A stretch of DNA of 45,963 bases, from contig CANQLJ010000010.1 in assembly GCA_947624685.1 (NCBI GenBank), positions 1 to 45,963 on the forward strand, written 5' to 3'. Shown here one piece after another: positions 8,502 through 16,813 of this stretch (position 1 is the stretch's first letter; every line of letters begins with the position of its first letter). A program made the position numbers and the translations under genes. The stretch is from Candidatus Gastranaerophilales bacterium. Its GTDB lineage: Bacteria; Cyanobacteriota; Vampirovibrionia; Gastranaerophilales; Gastranaerophilaceae. The notes below the pieces were generated by a model. The model was given only the letters and a program-made list of their open reading frames with translations. It was not told the origin of the DNA and ran no database searches.

Positions 8502-9752
8502 ATGGAACTCGATATAATAAGAAAAACAGACCCCGAGGTCGCGAAATATATTGAAGATGAGCTCAATCGCCAAAGAAACACGATTGAACTTATTGCATCG
8601 GAAAATTTCACATCCCAAGCCGTCATGGCAGCAGCGGGAAGCGTTTTGACAAATAAATATGCCGAAGGAAAGCCCTATAAAAGATTTTATAACGGTTGTG
8701 AAAATATTGATAAAATTGAACAATTGGCAGTTGATAGATGCTGTGAGCTTTTTGGATGTGACCATGCTAATGTTCAGCCGCACTCGGGCGCACAAGCTAA
8801 TATGGCAGTGTTTTTATACGCTCTTAACATCGGCGACACCGTTATGGGGATGGATTTATCAAACGGCGGACACCTCACCCACGGCTCTCCCGTTAATTTT
8901 TCGGGGATTAACTACAATATAATTTCCTATGGAGTTGATGAACAGGGTGTCATTAATTATGATGACGTTGAAAAAAAAGCTCTTGAACATAAGCCAAAAT
9001 TAATCATAGCGGGCGCAAGCAACTATTCTCGAATCATTGATTTTGAAAGATTCTCACAAATTGCAAAAAAAGTCGGAGCTTATCTAATGGTTGATATTGC
9101 CCATATTGCAGCGCTTGTTGCAACAGGCGTCCACCCAAGCCCCGTACCTTATGCCGATTTTGTTACAACAACAACCCATAAAACCCTAAGAGGCCCAAGA
9201 GGCGGGATTATCATGTGTAAAAAAGAGCATGCAGCGGGAATTGACAAAGCCGTGTTCCCGGGACTTCAAGGAGGGCCACTGGAACATATAATAGCAGCCA
9301 AAGCCGTAGCATTAAAAGAAGCGCAAAGCGAAGAATTTAAGCAGTATGCGCGCCAAGTCGTTGAAAATTCAAAATGTTTAGCCCAAGAATTAATTAAACA
9401 GGGAATTGATATTGTCGGAGGAAAATCCGAAAATCACGTCATGACAATAGATTTAAGAAGATTAAATAAAACGGGTAAAGACGTTTCAAACCTGCTTGAA
9501 CAAGTAGGAATTACGGCAAATAAAAACACCGTTCCAAATGACCCGCAATCGCCTTTTGTGACTTCGGGAGTCAGAATCGGAACGGCAGCCACAACCACCA
9601 GAGGTATGAAAACACCTCAAATGGTAAAAATAGCAAAAATAATCGCTGACGCTATTTTAGGCAAAGACACAATTGAAAACCTCAAAGCTCAAAGCTTAGA
9701 ACTATGCAGGGAATTTCCTTTATATGAGACTATGGAATTAATTGAAAGATAA
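8502..9752 (+). CDS. glyA: Serine hydroxymethyltransferase
   Basis: PLP enzyme that interconverts serine and glycine and charges tetrahydrofolate with a one-carbon unit. At 416 residues it is standard length. The N-terminus ([11 protein letters not shown]), the [14 protein letters not shown] motif, the PLP lysine Lys227 in [14 protein letters not shown], and [10 protein letters not shown] are all intact. A strong ribosome site (GGGAGGAG) sits 7 nt before the ATG. It heads a short plus-strand run and is followed after 20 nt by the wecA-type gene, so the two are probably co-transcribed. Confidence 0.98.
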   Translation: MELDIIRKTDPEVAKYIEDELNRQRNTIELIASENFTSQAVMAAAGSVLTNKYAEGKPYKRFYNGCENIDKIEQLAVDRCCELFGCDHANVQPHSGAQANMAVFLYALNIGDTVMGMDLSNGGHLTHGSPVNFSGINYNIISYGVDEQGVINYDDVEKKALEHKPKLIIAGASNYSRIIDFERFSQIAKKVGAYLMVDIAHIAALVATGVHPSPVPYADFVTTTTHKTLRGPRGGIIMCKKEHAAGIDKAVFPGLQGGPLEHIIAAKAVALKEAQSEEFKQYARQVVENSKCLAQELIKQGIDIVGGKSENHVMTIDLRRLNKTGKDVSNLLEQVGITANKNTVPNDPQSPFVTSGVRIGTAATTTRGMKTPQMVKIAKIIADAILGKDTIENLKAQSLELCREFPLYETMELIER

Positions 9753-9772
9753 AAAAATAAAAGGCAAAAACA

Positions 9773-10819
9773 ATGATTAAACTATCTCAAGCCCACGTAT
9801 TAGGAACAATTATCGCTTTTTTATTGGGAATATTTATTGTTCCTCTTGTGATATATTATTCGCAAAAGAACCATCTTATCGACGTTCCAAACGAAAGAAA
9901 AATCCACCACGGCCAAATATCGCGCCTTGGCGGGGTCGCTATCTGGCTTAGCGTAATAATCACCTTTCTTCTTTTGGTTTTATTAAGCTATTATCCGAAA
10001 GGTCAGGGCCTTAGCGCCATTATCACGGGCGGTTTTTTAATGTTTTTAATGGGTTTAATTGATGATATTTATGGTTTAAACGCCAAATTTAAACTTTTTA
10101 TACAAATTGCAATCGCAGTAATCGTGATGCTTTTGGGCGTTCGAATAGAGACATTATACAATCCTTTCGGCCAAAATATTGAGCTTGGGCTTATGTCATA
10201 CCCGATAACTCTGCTTTGGATTGTAGGTATCACAAACGCGATTAATTTTATCGACGGAATCGACGGGCTCGCAGGTTCTATCGTGAGCATAAGTTCACTA
10301 TCAATTGGTTTAGTATCATTGGCGCTTAATCCGACGCAACCCATAACGGCATTAATTGCGTTTATTTTAATGGGAGCGATGTGCGCGTTTTTAACGTTCA
10401 ATTATAACCCCGCAAAAATCTTTATGGGAGACTCAGGTGCCCTCTCGGCAGGGTTTTTGCTTGCGACATTATCCATAACGGGCGTTGTAAAACAGAGCCA
10501 AGGCATAAGCATGTATCTTCCGATATTGATTTTGGCGTTACCCTTGATGGACATTGCTTTTTCATCCTTAAGAAGAATAATGAACGGCTCAAGCCCTTTT
10601 GTGGCGGACGCTGAACACATTCACCATAAATTGCTCCATGCGGGCTATTCTCAAGACAGGCTTGTTCTTTTGCTTGCGAGCTTTTCGATGATTTGCGCTT
10701 TGTTATCAATTTTTGTTGTGACAACTAAAAGCAAATTTATAATCATCCCTCTAAGCCTAATTGGCGTGCTTTTGGTATTAAATATCGTCTCAAAATTAAT
10801 TAAAAAGAAAGAAGATTAA
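9773..10819 (+). CDS. wecA: Undecaprenyl-phosphate GlcNAc-1-phosphate transferase (WecA/TagO type)
   Basis: Polytopic membrane enzyme of the MraY/WecA family that transfers a sugar-1-phosphate from a UDP-sugar to undecaprenyl phosphate, starting O-antigen or other wall polymer synthesis. About ten membrane helices. Diagnostic cytoplasmic motifs: RKIHHGQISRLGG near residue 42, the Asp pair GLIDDIYGLNAK near 95, NAINFIDGIDGLAGS near 158, the metal-site KIFMGDSGALS near 218, and HIHHKLLHAG near 282, which favours WecA/TagO over MraY. A modest AAAGGCA site precedes the ATG. A UDP-GlcNAc 2-epimerase (wecB) in the same window fits surface polysaccharide synthesis, though the genes are not adjacent. 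Confidence 0.92.
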   Translation: MIKLSQAHVLGTIIAFLLGIFIVPLVIYYSQKNHLIDVPNERKIHHGQISRLGGVAIWLSVIITFLLLVLLSYYPKGQGLSAIITGGFLMFLMGLIDDIYGLNAKFKLFIQIAIAVIVMLLGVRIETLYNPFGQNIELGLMSYPITLLWIVGITNAINFIDGIDGLAGSIVSISSLSIGLVSLALNPTQPITALIAFILMGAMCAFLTFNYNPAKIFMGDSGALSAGFLLATLSITGVVKQSQGISMYLPILILALPLMDIAFSSLRRIMNGSSPFVADAEHIHHKLLHAGYSQDRLVLLLASFSMICALLSIFVVTTKSKFIIIPLSLIGVLLVLNIVSKLIKKKED

Positions 10820-10854
10820 ACTTTTTTATAATGCAAATGAACTTTTTGTGCTTT

Positions 10855-10882
10855 AATATCGTTAATAATAATATCGTTAATA
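10855..10882 (+). repeat. Tandem AATATCGTTAATA repeat upstream of the secreted-protein gene
   Basis: Two exact copies of the 13-mer AATATCGTTAATA (10855-10867 and 10870-10882) with a 15-bp period. The second copy runs into a TATAAT (10881-10886), a possible -10 for the gene at 10905. The arrangement looks like a paired regulator site or a small slippage repeat. Confidence 0.5.
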
Positions 10883-10904
10883 TAATTCGTGAGGTTAAAA
10901 AATT

Positions 10905-11387
10905 ATGAAAAAAATAATATGTTGCTTAGTTTTTGTATCATTATTAATGTTTTCATTTCTTTTAAACGGCCAAAGCGCCCTGGCAGACGACAAGTCGGAC
11001 GTCTTAGCAATATTTAACAATTACGTTAATGACGCAAATAACTATAGCACAAGTTTACCCAACTATTACACCAAAAACGCAAAAATTATCCGCGTGGTAA
11101 ACAAAAAACAAGGCGGACAACAATCCGTCATAATCCCTTTTGACAGATACTTAAAGGAATTGAGCGGACACTCCAAAATGGCAAAAATGGTAAATTACAA
11201 AAATAATTATACGAACAGAAAAATCACACCCTTAGGTGCCGACTATAAAATAAGCGCCACAAGAATCCCGAGAAACGATAAAACTGGCCTTCCCTGCCAC
11301 TTTGTGTTTACAAAAAGCGGCAATACCTGGAAAATCAAAGAAGAAAGCATGACAACAAACGTCCAAACGTTTCTAAACGCAAAATAG
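10905..11387 (+). CDS. Secreted NTF2-like (SnoaL-type) small protein
   Basis: 160 residues. It has a clear Sec signal peptide (MKKIICC, hydrophobic core, cleavage about after residue 27 in SALA-DD). The mature part looks like an NTF2/SnoaL-like cone: an N-terminal helix with NYYTKNAKI, then beta strands ending in FTKSGNTWKIKEESM. No catalytic residues are evident, so binding or a structural role is likely. A GAGGT ribosome site lies 10 nt before the ATG. It stands alone between wecA and pflA and ends only 5 nt from convergent pflA. The family call rests on fold-like pattern only. Confidence 0.7.
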   Translation: MKKIICCLVFVSLLMFSFLLNGQSALADDKSDVLAIFNNYVNDANNYSTSLPNYYTKNAKIIRVVNKKQGGQQSVIIPFDRYLKELSGHSKMAKMVNYKNNYTNRKITPLGADYKISATRIPRNDKTGLPCHFVFTKSGNTWKIKEESMTTNVQTFLNAK

Positions 11388-11392
11388 CTTTA

Positions 11393-12139
11393 TTATAGCG
11401 GCTTTGTTGCCCTCATGGTATCTAATATCAAGGTTCTTGCGTCTTCAATTTCTTTTGTAGTCGGAATAGGCGTATCTTTGAGGTGATATTCTTTATTTAA
11501 TGCTTCATATTTTTTTATCGCCATATTGTGATAAGGCAATAAATCGAGCGCTTCAATATTATCTAAAGTCGACAAAAATTCCCCGAGGCGGACTAATTGA
11601 CTTTTATTTAAAGTGATTCCCGGAACCAAAACGTGTCTAATCCAAACAGGGACATTGTTTTTGGAAAGATAGCGCGCAAAATCAAGGACATTTTCGTTTT
11701 TTTGGCCGGTTAATTTGTGGTGAATTTCGCTATCTATATGTTTAATGTCGAGCAAAACCAAATTTGTGTATTTAATCAGTTCGTCGATTTTTTTTGTATC
11801 GTTTTTATTAAACAAAATCCCTGACGTATCAAGCGCAGTGTGGATGTTTTTTTCTTTACATTTCTTAAATAATTGAACCAAAAAATCAATCTGCAAAAGC
11901 GGTTCGCCCCCGGTCACGGTCAATCCGCCACTTCTTAGAAATTCTTTTACTTTATCGAATTTATTTAAAATCCCATCGACGCTCATTTTTTTCTTAATCG
12001 TGTTGTCCCAAGTGTCGGGATTATGGCAGTAAAGACATCTTAAGGGACAGCCTTGGAAAAAGACGACAAAGCGCACACCGGGCCCGTCCACTGTCCCCAT
12101 TGTCTCGATAGAATGAATATTAGCGTAATCTTGAGTCAT
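11393..12139 (-). CDS. pflA: Pyruvate formate-lyase-activating enzyme
   Basis: Radical SAM enzyme that installs the glycyl radical on pyruvate formate-lyase in anaerobic fermentation. At 248 residues it has the standard length. The CxxxCxxC cluster ligands are Cys31, Cys35 and Cys38 (GCPLRCLYCHN), preceded by the diagnostic VDGPGVRFVVFFQG, with GGEPLLQ for SAM binding and an LDIKH strand. It lacks the extra ferredoxin cluster of larger activases. pflB is not in the window, and activation of another glycyl radical enzyme cannot be excluded; nrdD lies 31 kb away. It diverges from the coiled-coil protein gene. Confidence 0.93.
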   Translation of the reverse strand: MTQDYANIHSIETMGTVDGPGVRFVVFFQGCPLRCLYCHNPDTWDNTIKKKMSVDGILNKFDKVKEFLRSGGLTVTGGEPLLQIDFLVQLFKKCKEKNIHTALDTSGILFNKNDTKKIDELIKYTNLVLLDIKHIDSEIHHKLTGQKNENVLDFARYLSKNNVPVWIRHVLVPGITLNKSQLVRLGEFLSTLDNIEALDLLPYHNMAIKKYEALNKEYHLKDTPIPTTKEIEDARTLILDTMRATKPL

Positions 12140-12217
12140 TAAATTAACCTATATAATTTTAATTATATACCAAAAATATTTTTTTGTAAACTTTTGTAAA
12201 ATTTATTGAAAAAACCC

Positions 12218-12245
12218 TAAAGTTTCCTTAAATACTACCCGTAAA
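12218..12245 (+). promoter_or_regulatory. Sigma-28 (FliA)-like promoter
   Basis: TAAAGTTT at 12218-12225 matches the flagellar sigma-28 -35 consensus exactly. After 11-12 nt comes ACCCGTAAA (12237-12245), matching 5 of 8 positions of GCCGATAA. It lies about 40 nt before the ATG at 12283. In an AT-rich genome the 8-mer also occurs by chance (a copy lies inside the 16S gene), so the call rests on position and context. Confidence 0.4.
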
Positions 12246-12282
12246 GACTAATATAAGGTGACAATGGAGGCTATGAACGAAT

Positions 12283-13356
12283 ATGGGTTTAGCAGCAAGT
12301 CAAGCAAGATTCCTGGGTTTAACAGCCAGAAAAAGTAATGTTGAATATCAAGGACAACAAGTCAATCAACAAAGAACCGGTTTGGCTAATGAAAGCGCGA
12401 ATTTGTACAATCAAATGATGAATTTGACAGTGCCGACGCCTCCTGCCACAAGCGATTATTACACAACGACTTACACTCTTGAAAATTCCGGTGACGGGGC
12501 TGACATTGGCGATTACAAAATGACCGCTATGCAAAAGACCTATGACCCAGAAAATCCTGGACAATACCTTGTCACATTGAGCTATGAACAAGGTGTGGTC
12601 GATGTTACAAACAATCAATATAAATTAACAAAATCGACAAAAACGGAAGGTGAAGAAGGAAAAAGCTCGTATAGTTTCCGTTTGAGCGAATTGAACAGCT
12701 CAAATAACGTCACATTGAATTATATCGAAGACCAAACAGACGCATACACAGGAAACAACGGCTCTTTAAATATTAACAGAAATCAAATTTATGAAATTAA
12801 CCCCGACAAAGAATTAGACGGGTTTGAAAAATGCCAGGAAGACAACAAAGGCATCGAATTGAAGTATTTCTATCAAGGAAATGACGGAAAAAATCATTTT
12901 CTTTCGCAAGATCAGCTTGATGCGATGAAAAATGATACAAAAGACGATGTTTTTGCTTTCAGCACGACTTATCAATATACAAAAGACGTCTCGACCCAAG
13001 TCAAAGCATATTTAGAGCAATCCGATTCCGGAAGATACAGCACAATTCAAATTGAAGACGGCGAAGAATATCCTGCGGAATTGAAAGGCAAGACTTTTTC
13101 TTTGAATATGTCGGAAGTCAAAGACGATAAAGCCTATGAAGAAGCATTAAACGACTATCAATATAATAAAGAACTCTATGAAAAGACAATTTCAGACTTA
13201 AATGCGCAAACGGAAGTTCTTCAAAAAGAAGACCAACAGCTTGAATTAAGGCTGAAACAGTTGGATACCGAACAAAACGCGATTACAACCGAAATGGAAT
13301 CCGTCACGAAAGTTCTTCAAGACAACGTCGAAAAAACATTTAACGTATTTGGCTAA
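12283..13356 (+). CDS. Coiled-coil protein with conserved GLAASQARFL N-terminus, possibly exported
   Basis: 357 residues, no Sec signal. It begins with an amphipathic helix (MGLAASQARFLGLTARKSN, then QVNQQRTGLANESANLYNQ), continues with a Thr/Asn/Tyr-rich, beta-like middle (about 60-270) and ends in a long coiled coil (about 275-350, DLNAQTEVLQKEDQQLELRL) closing with VEKTFNVFG. Helical ends around a variable middle is the plan of flagellar axial and type III-exported proteins; from memory this N-terminal motif recurs in gut Vampirovibrionia proteins of unknown role. A GGAGG site lies 12 nt before the ATG, and a TAAAGTTT promoter lies upstream. A link to the fliOPQR export gate in this window is inference. 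Gene certain, role unproven. Confidence 0.8.
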   Translation: MGLAASQARFLGLTARKSNVEYQGQQVNQQRTGLANESANLYNQMMNLTVPTPPATSDYYTTTYTLENSGDGADIGDYKMTAMQKTYDPENPGQYLVTLSYEQGVVDVTNNQYKLTKSTKTEGEEGKSSYSFRLSELNSSNNVTLNYIEDQTDAYTGNNGSLNINRNQIYEINPDKELDGFEKCQEDNKGIELKYFYQGNDGKNHFLSQDQLDAMKNDTKDDVFAFSTTYQYTKDVSTQVKAYLEQSDSGRYSTIQIEDGEEYPAELKGKTFSLNMSEVKDDKAYEEALNDYQYNKELYEKTISDLNAQTEVLQKEDQQLELRLKQLDTEQNAITTEMESVTKVLQDNVEKTFNVFG

Positions 13357-13377
13357 AAATTAAATAACTAAATAGTT

Positions 13378-13405
13378 TTGTAATATTGTTTTTTTATAAT
13401 ATAAT
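13378..13405 (+). promoter_or_regulatory. Promoter of dnaX (leaderless type)
   Basis: TTGTAA (13378-13383), a 16-nt spacer and TATAAT (13400-13405). The -10 ends 6 nt before the dnaX ATG at 13412 and no ribosome site is visible, so transcription probably starts at the start codon. Confidence 0.5.
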
Positions 13406-13411
13406 CATATT

Positions 13412-15307
13412 ATGGAACAAACTAGTGAAAAATCCGCTCAACAAAGCTATTTACCGTTATTTAGAAAATATCGTCCGCAATCCTTTGCCGATATTGTGGG
13501 TCAAGAAAGCCTTGTCAAGGCGTTATCTAACGCGATTGAATTAAACAGAATTGCAAATGCATATCTTTTTTGCGGGCCGAGAGGAACGGGAAAGACTTCG
13601 AGCGCGAGAATTTTTGCCAAGTCGCTCAACTGTGAGCACGGGCCGACACTTACTCCATGCCAGAAATGCGCAAGCTGTGTCGATATTACAAACGCCACAG
13701 GGCTTGATGTAATTGAAATTGACGCCGCATCAAACAGAGGTATCCAAGACGCAAAAGATTTAATCGCAAAAGTGCAATATGCGCCCATCAACGGAAAATA
13801 TAAAATTTTCATTATCGACGAAGTCCACATGCTCTCAAACGACGCTTTTAACGCACTTTTAAAGACTTTTGAAGAACCACCCAAAAACGTCATATTTATC
13901 CTCGCCACAACCGAACCCCACAAGGTCTTGGAAACAATCATTTCAAGATGCCAAAGGTTCGATTTAAGAAGAATTACAACCGATGATATAATTAAAAGAT
14001 TAAGAGAAATTTCAGACCTTGAAAACATCAAAATCACCGATGACGCTCTTTTTACAATCGCAAAAAATGTCTCGGGAGGCTTGAGAGACTCTCTTGCCCT
14101 GTTGGATCAGGTGAGCATTTTAGGCGTCAAAGATGAAATTGACAAAGATTTAATTGAAGAATTATTGGGAAAAATTAATTTTGATGTTTTATTAAATCTT
14201 CTAAAAAATATTTATGAGCAAAAGCTCGATTTGGCGCTCTTTAGCATCAATGAAATATATTCGAAAGGAAACGAGCCGAGGAATCTGGCCGAAAACTTTA
14301 TCGAATTTTTAAGAAATGTCATTTTAATTTTAAATTCCAAAAACCCTTCCGATATTACAAAATTCACAAGCCTTGTGGATGTTGACATTGAAAAAATTCT
14401 CTCGTGCCATTTTGACGGCGAAAAAATAATCAAAATTTTAAATACTATTATCGAATATTATAAAGAAATTAAAATTTCAACCAACCCATATATGTGGATG
14501 GAGCTTGCGGCAATTGCAGCTTCGAGGTTAGACTTAAAAGAATCCAAAGGTAATATTATTCAAACTCTCCCTCCTTCAAGTGTTTCAAATATTGCCCAAA
14601 TCCAACCTCAACCCAAAATCCAGCCTCAACCGCAACCGCAAAACCAACCGCAACCAACAAAGCCACAGGTGCAGCAAACTCAAAATCAAACCCAAAACCA
14701 ACCGCAACCTCAATCTCAAGCTCAACCCATCCAAACTCAGCAACCCCAAGCGCAAAACATTGAAACAAGCGGAAATGAAGCTCAAATTTGGTCAACTATA
14801 TTATCAAAAATCCCTTCGCTACCTATAAAAGCTTTCTATAGCGGAGTTGGAAAACTTGTAAAAATTGAAAATAACAAAATTACTCTCGGGTTTTTATTTG
14901 AAAACGCGCTTATTCAGGCAAAATCAAATACAAAATTGCCCCATCTGAATGACGCAATCAAATCTTGCTACCCTAATTTAGAAGTTGAATTAATAAAAAT
15001 CGATTCTTCGACAAAAACAATTGAAATTAAAAAACCTTCCGCCTCCCAAAACACTTCCCCAAGCGCTACTGCTCAACATGTAACTCAAAATACAACCCAA
15101 AACCCAATTCAAACCCAAAGTGTAAATTCAAATAGTGATATAGACGCTCCGGATGGAGAGAGTCAAATAATTGAGGGTAACGAGAGTGGCGAAAGTAACG
15201 AGAGTGGCGAAAGTAAGCAAAAACAAAAAGTCGAAAAAAAGCACTATAGCCCCCAGGTTCAAGATATGATTGAACAATTCAACGGCAAAATAATTGATGA
15301 AGAATAA
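13412..15307 (+). CDS. dnaX: DNA polymerase III subunit gamma/tau
   Basis: Clamp-loader ATPase. 631 residues: AAA+ domain with Walker A GPRGTGKTSS (55-64), a four-cysteine zinc module (Cys74, 83, 86, 89), Walker B DEVH (136-139), the SRC sensor motif (ISRCQRFDLR), and domain III to about 370. A linker at about 395-450 is almost wholly Pro and Gln, with other low-complexity stretches near 545-580, and the exact 18-bp DNA repeat at 15179-15214 encodes NESGES twice. A C-terminal tau-like region (about 450-540) lies between. The AAAAAAAG run at 15234-15241 is a possible slippage site, but a -1 shift would remove only about 19 residues. A -10 box 6 nt upstream suggests a leaderless mRNA. Confidence 0.96.
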   Translation: MEQTSEKSAQQSYLPLFRKYRPQSFADIVGQESLVKALSNAIELNRIANAYLFCGPRGTGKTSSARIFAKSLNCEHGPTLTPCQKCASCVDITNATGLDVIEIDAASNRGIQDAKDLIAKVQYAPINGKYKIFIIDEVHMLSNDAFNALLKTFEEPPKNVIFILATTEPHKVLETIISRCQRFDLRRITTDDIIKRLREISDLENIKITDDALFTIAKNVSGGLRDSLALLDQVSILGVKDEIDKDLIEELLGKINFDVLLNLLKNIYEQKLDLALFSINEIYSKGNEPRNLAENFIEFLRNVILILNSKNPSDITKFTSLVDVDIEKILSCHFDGEKIIKILNTIIEYYKEIKISTNPYMWMELAAIAASRLDLKESKGNIIQTLPPSSVSNIAQIQPQPKIQPQPQPQNQPQPTKPQVQQTQNQTQNQPQPQSQAQPIQTQQPQAQNIETSGNEAQIWSTILSKIPSLPIKAFYSGVGKLVKIENNKITLGFLFENALIQAKSNTKLPHLNDAIKSCYPNLEVELIKIDSSTKTIEIKKPSASQNTSPSATAQHVTQNTTQNPIQTQSVNSNSDIDAPDGESQIIEGNESGESNESGESKQKQKVEKKHYSPQVQDMIEQFNGKIIDEE

Positions 15308-15401
15308 TTTCAGCTTCCGCACGAGCTCCTAATTTTGGTGAGCTCCTAATTTCGAAAACCCTTAATTTCGAAAATCCCTAATTTGCGCGGGATAAAAAAC
15401 C
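15308..15401. repeat. Short imperfect direct repeats between dnaX and coaE
   Basis: The motif CCTAATTT/CTTAATTT recurs four times in about 60 bp, twice preceded by GAGCTC and twice followed by CGAAAA. The two GAGCTC palindromes can pair with each other. There is no T-run, so it does not look like a standard terminator. It is a small slippage-type repeat between convergent genes. Confidence 0.5.
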
Positions 15402-15956
15402 TTATCTATCTAAAATCCGGTTCAAAACTCTTTCGACTTCTTTTTTGAGCTCCTCAAGGGTGCCGTTATTTTCAATCACAAAATCGGCCTTATCGGAGTC
15501 ATCTTGAAGGTTTAATCTCTTTTGAGCCTCTTGTTTAGTTAAATGATTTCGATTCATCAATCTTTCCAATCGAATCGAAGGCTTTGCGTCAATATAAATC
15601 GTCTTGTCAAATAACCTGTCGAAACCTGACTTAAACAAAAGTGCGCCCGAGACGAAAATCGCCTGTTCGTTTTTAAATCTTTCAAAAAGAGATGTGATAT
15701 ATTCTTCAATCTTTGGAAAAATTATGTTTTCAAGAGTTTTTCTTTTTTTCTTGTCGTCAAAGACAATGTGCGCAAGCTCTTTTTTATTTATGGTCTTAAA
15801 TTCTTTTAAAATCTCATTTCTGATTTGTTTATCAAATTCAAAAATTCCGTTTGTCACTTTATCAAGGTCGAAAACAAGAAACCCAAAAGCCTCCAGGATG
15901 TTTTGGACTTCGTTTTTACCCGATGCAATTTTACCTGTCAAACCTACTTTAATCAT
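15402..15956 (-). CDS. coaE: Dephospho-CoA kinase, divergent
   Basis: Last step of coenzyme A synthesis: phosphorylation of dephospho-CoA. 184 residues, slightly shorter than usual. The fold is recognisable: P-loop start VGLTGKIASGKN, the central DKTIYIDA strand, RLERLMNRNHLTKQEA, RLNLQDDSDKADFVIENNG. Two usual features are altered: the P-loop Ser/Thr after the lysine is Asn15 (normally GxxxxGK[ST]), and the usual LLFE motif reads LLFKS. It may be a diverged but active enzyme or a weak one. It is convergent with dnaX. TAAAAT (15968-15963) ends 6 nt before the ATG with no clear ribosome site, suggesting a leaderless mRNA. Confidence 0.88.
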   Translation of the reverse strand: MIKVGLTGKIASGKNEVQNILEAFGFLVFDLDKVTNGIFEFDKQIRNEILKEFKTINKKELAHIVFDDKKKRKTLENIIFPKIEEYITSLFERFKNEQAIFVSGALLFKSGFDRLFDKTIYIDAKPSIRLERLMNRNHLTKQEAQKRLNLQDDSDKADFVIENNGTLEELKKEVERVLNRILDR

Positions 15957-15962
15957 ATCTTT

Positions 15963-15992
15963 ATTTTAACTCAAAACTATAGTATAATTCAA
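15963..15992 (-). promoter_or_regulatory. Promoter of coaE (leaderless type)
   Basis: On the minus strand TTGAAT (15992-15987), an 18-nt spacer, then TAAAAT (15968-15963) ending 6 nt before the ATG. It overlaps the divergent promoter region of the BI-1/YccA gene. Confidence 0.42.
15983..15988 (+). promoter_or_regulatory. -10 element for the BI-1/YccA gene
   Basis: A perfect TATAAT lies 33 nt before the ATG at 16022, with a weak TTTATT -35 17 nt upstream. A strong ribosome site follows, so this gene is of the ordinary leadered type. Confidence 0.42.
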
Positions 15993-16021
15993 TTAAAATT
16001 ATACAAATGTAGGAGGAGAAA

Positions 16022-16750
16022 ATGTCAAGTAATCCATTAATAAAACAAGAAGTCTATGAAAACGTCATTCAAAGCGACAGACCCATGAGCGTTTCGGGGA
16101 CAATTAATAAAACTCTTATTTTGACTTTGGTTATGTCAGTTTGCGCTTATTTAACCTGGCAGCTTTGTGCCTATGGCTATAGCGACAAAGCTCTTTTATT
16201 AACAGGCGTCGGCGCAATCAGTGCTTTCATTTGCGCTTTAATTGCAGCTTTCAGACCACAAAATTCGCCTATTTTGGCTCCTTTTTATGCGCTTTGTGAA
16301 GGTTTAGCACTCGGTGCAATAAGCTTTGCCTACGCATCATTATACGACGGAATCGTCATAAATGCTCTTTGTATCACAATTATCACGCTTTTTTCGATGC
16401 TTCTTTTATATAAATCAAGGGTAATTGCTGCGACAGAAAGGTTTAAAAGGGTTGTTTTTACGGCAACTCTTGCAATTGGTATATTTTATTTAATTGATTT
16501 CGTCTGCTGGCTTAAAGGTACTCCTTTAAATATCTTTAACGGAAGTATAACGGGAATTGTCCTAAATTTTGTTATTTGCATATTTGCAGCACTTAATTTC
16601 ATTAGAGATTTCGATTTTATTGAACGAGGTTCAAATTCTTTTGCACCTTCATACTTTGAATGGTACGGAGGCATGATGCTTTTAGTCACCGTCGTATGGC
16701 TTTATCTTGAAATATTAAGATTATTGGCGCAATTGAGCAAAAGAGATTAA
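16022..16750 (+). CDS. Bax inhibitor-1/YccA family membrane protein
   Basis: 242 residues with about seven membrane helices and a short hydrophilic N-terminus, the layout of the bacterial BI-1/YccA family. Helix signatures include GVGAISAFICALIAAFRPQN and APFYALCEGLALGAISFAYASLYDGI, typical of the larger BI-1-like branch. Members are inner-membrane proteins linked to calcium leak or to control of the FtsH protease; the function here is not known. A strong site (AGGAGGAG) sits 5 nt before the ATG, and a 12-bp terminator hairpin follows the stop codon. Confidence 0.88.
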   Translation: MSSNPLIKQEVYENVIQSDRPMSVSGTINKTLILTLVMSVCAYLTWQLCAYGYSDKALLLTGVGAISAFICALIAAFRPQNSPILAPFYALCEGLALGAISFAYASLYDGIVINALCITIITLFSMLLLYKSRVIAATERFKRVVFTATLAIGIFYLIDFVCWLKGTPLNIFNGSITGIVLNFVICIFAALNFIRDFDFIERGSNSFAPSYFEWYGGMMLLVTVVWLYLEILRLLAQLSKRD

Positions 16751-16764
16751 AAAAATATATAACT

Positions 16765-16801
16765 TTAACAGCTTGAAATAAAATCAAGCTGTTAATTTTT
16801 T
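16765..16801 (+). terminator. Strong intrinsic terminator just before recJ
   Basis: A perfect 12-bp stem (TTAACAGCTTGA / TCAAGCTGTTAA) with a 7-nt loop, followed by six T. It ends only 12 nt before the recJ start codon. Confidence 0.93.
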
Positions 16802-16813
16802 GGTGTTAAATTT

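Noticed and set aside
8484-8795. 103-codon minus-strand frame over the start of glyA
   Set aside because: Shadow of glyA, which is a certain gene in the other direction.
15234-15249. A AAA AAG slippery heptamer in dnaX, as used for programmed frameshifting
   Set aside because: It is in frame and a -1 shift meets a stop after two codons, but it lies near the very end and would remove only about 19 residues, unlike the gamma product; no clear stimulatory hairpin is seen.
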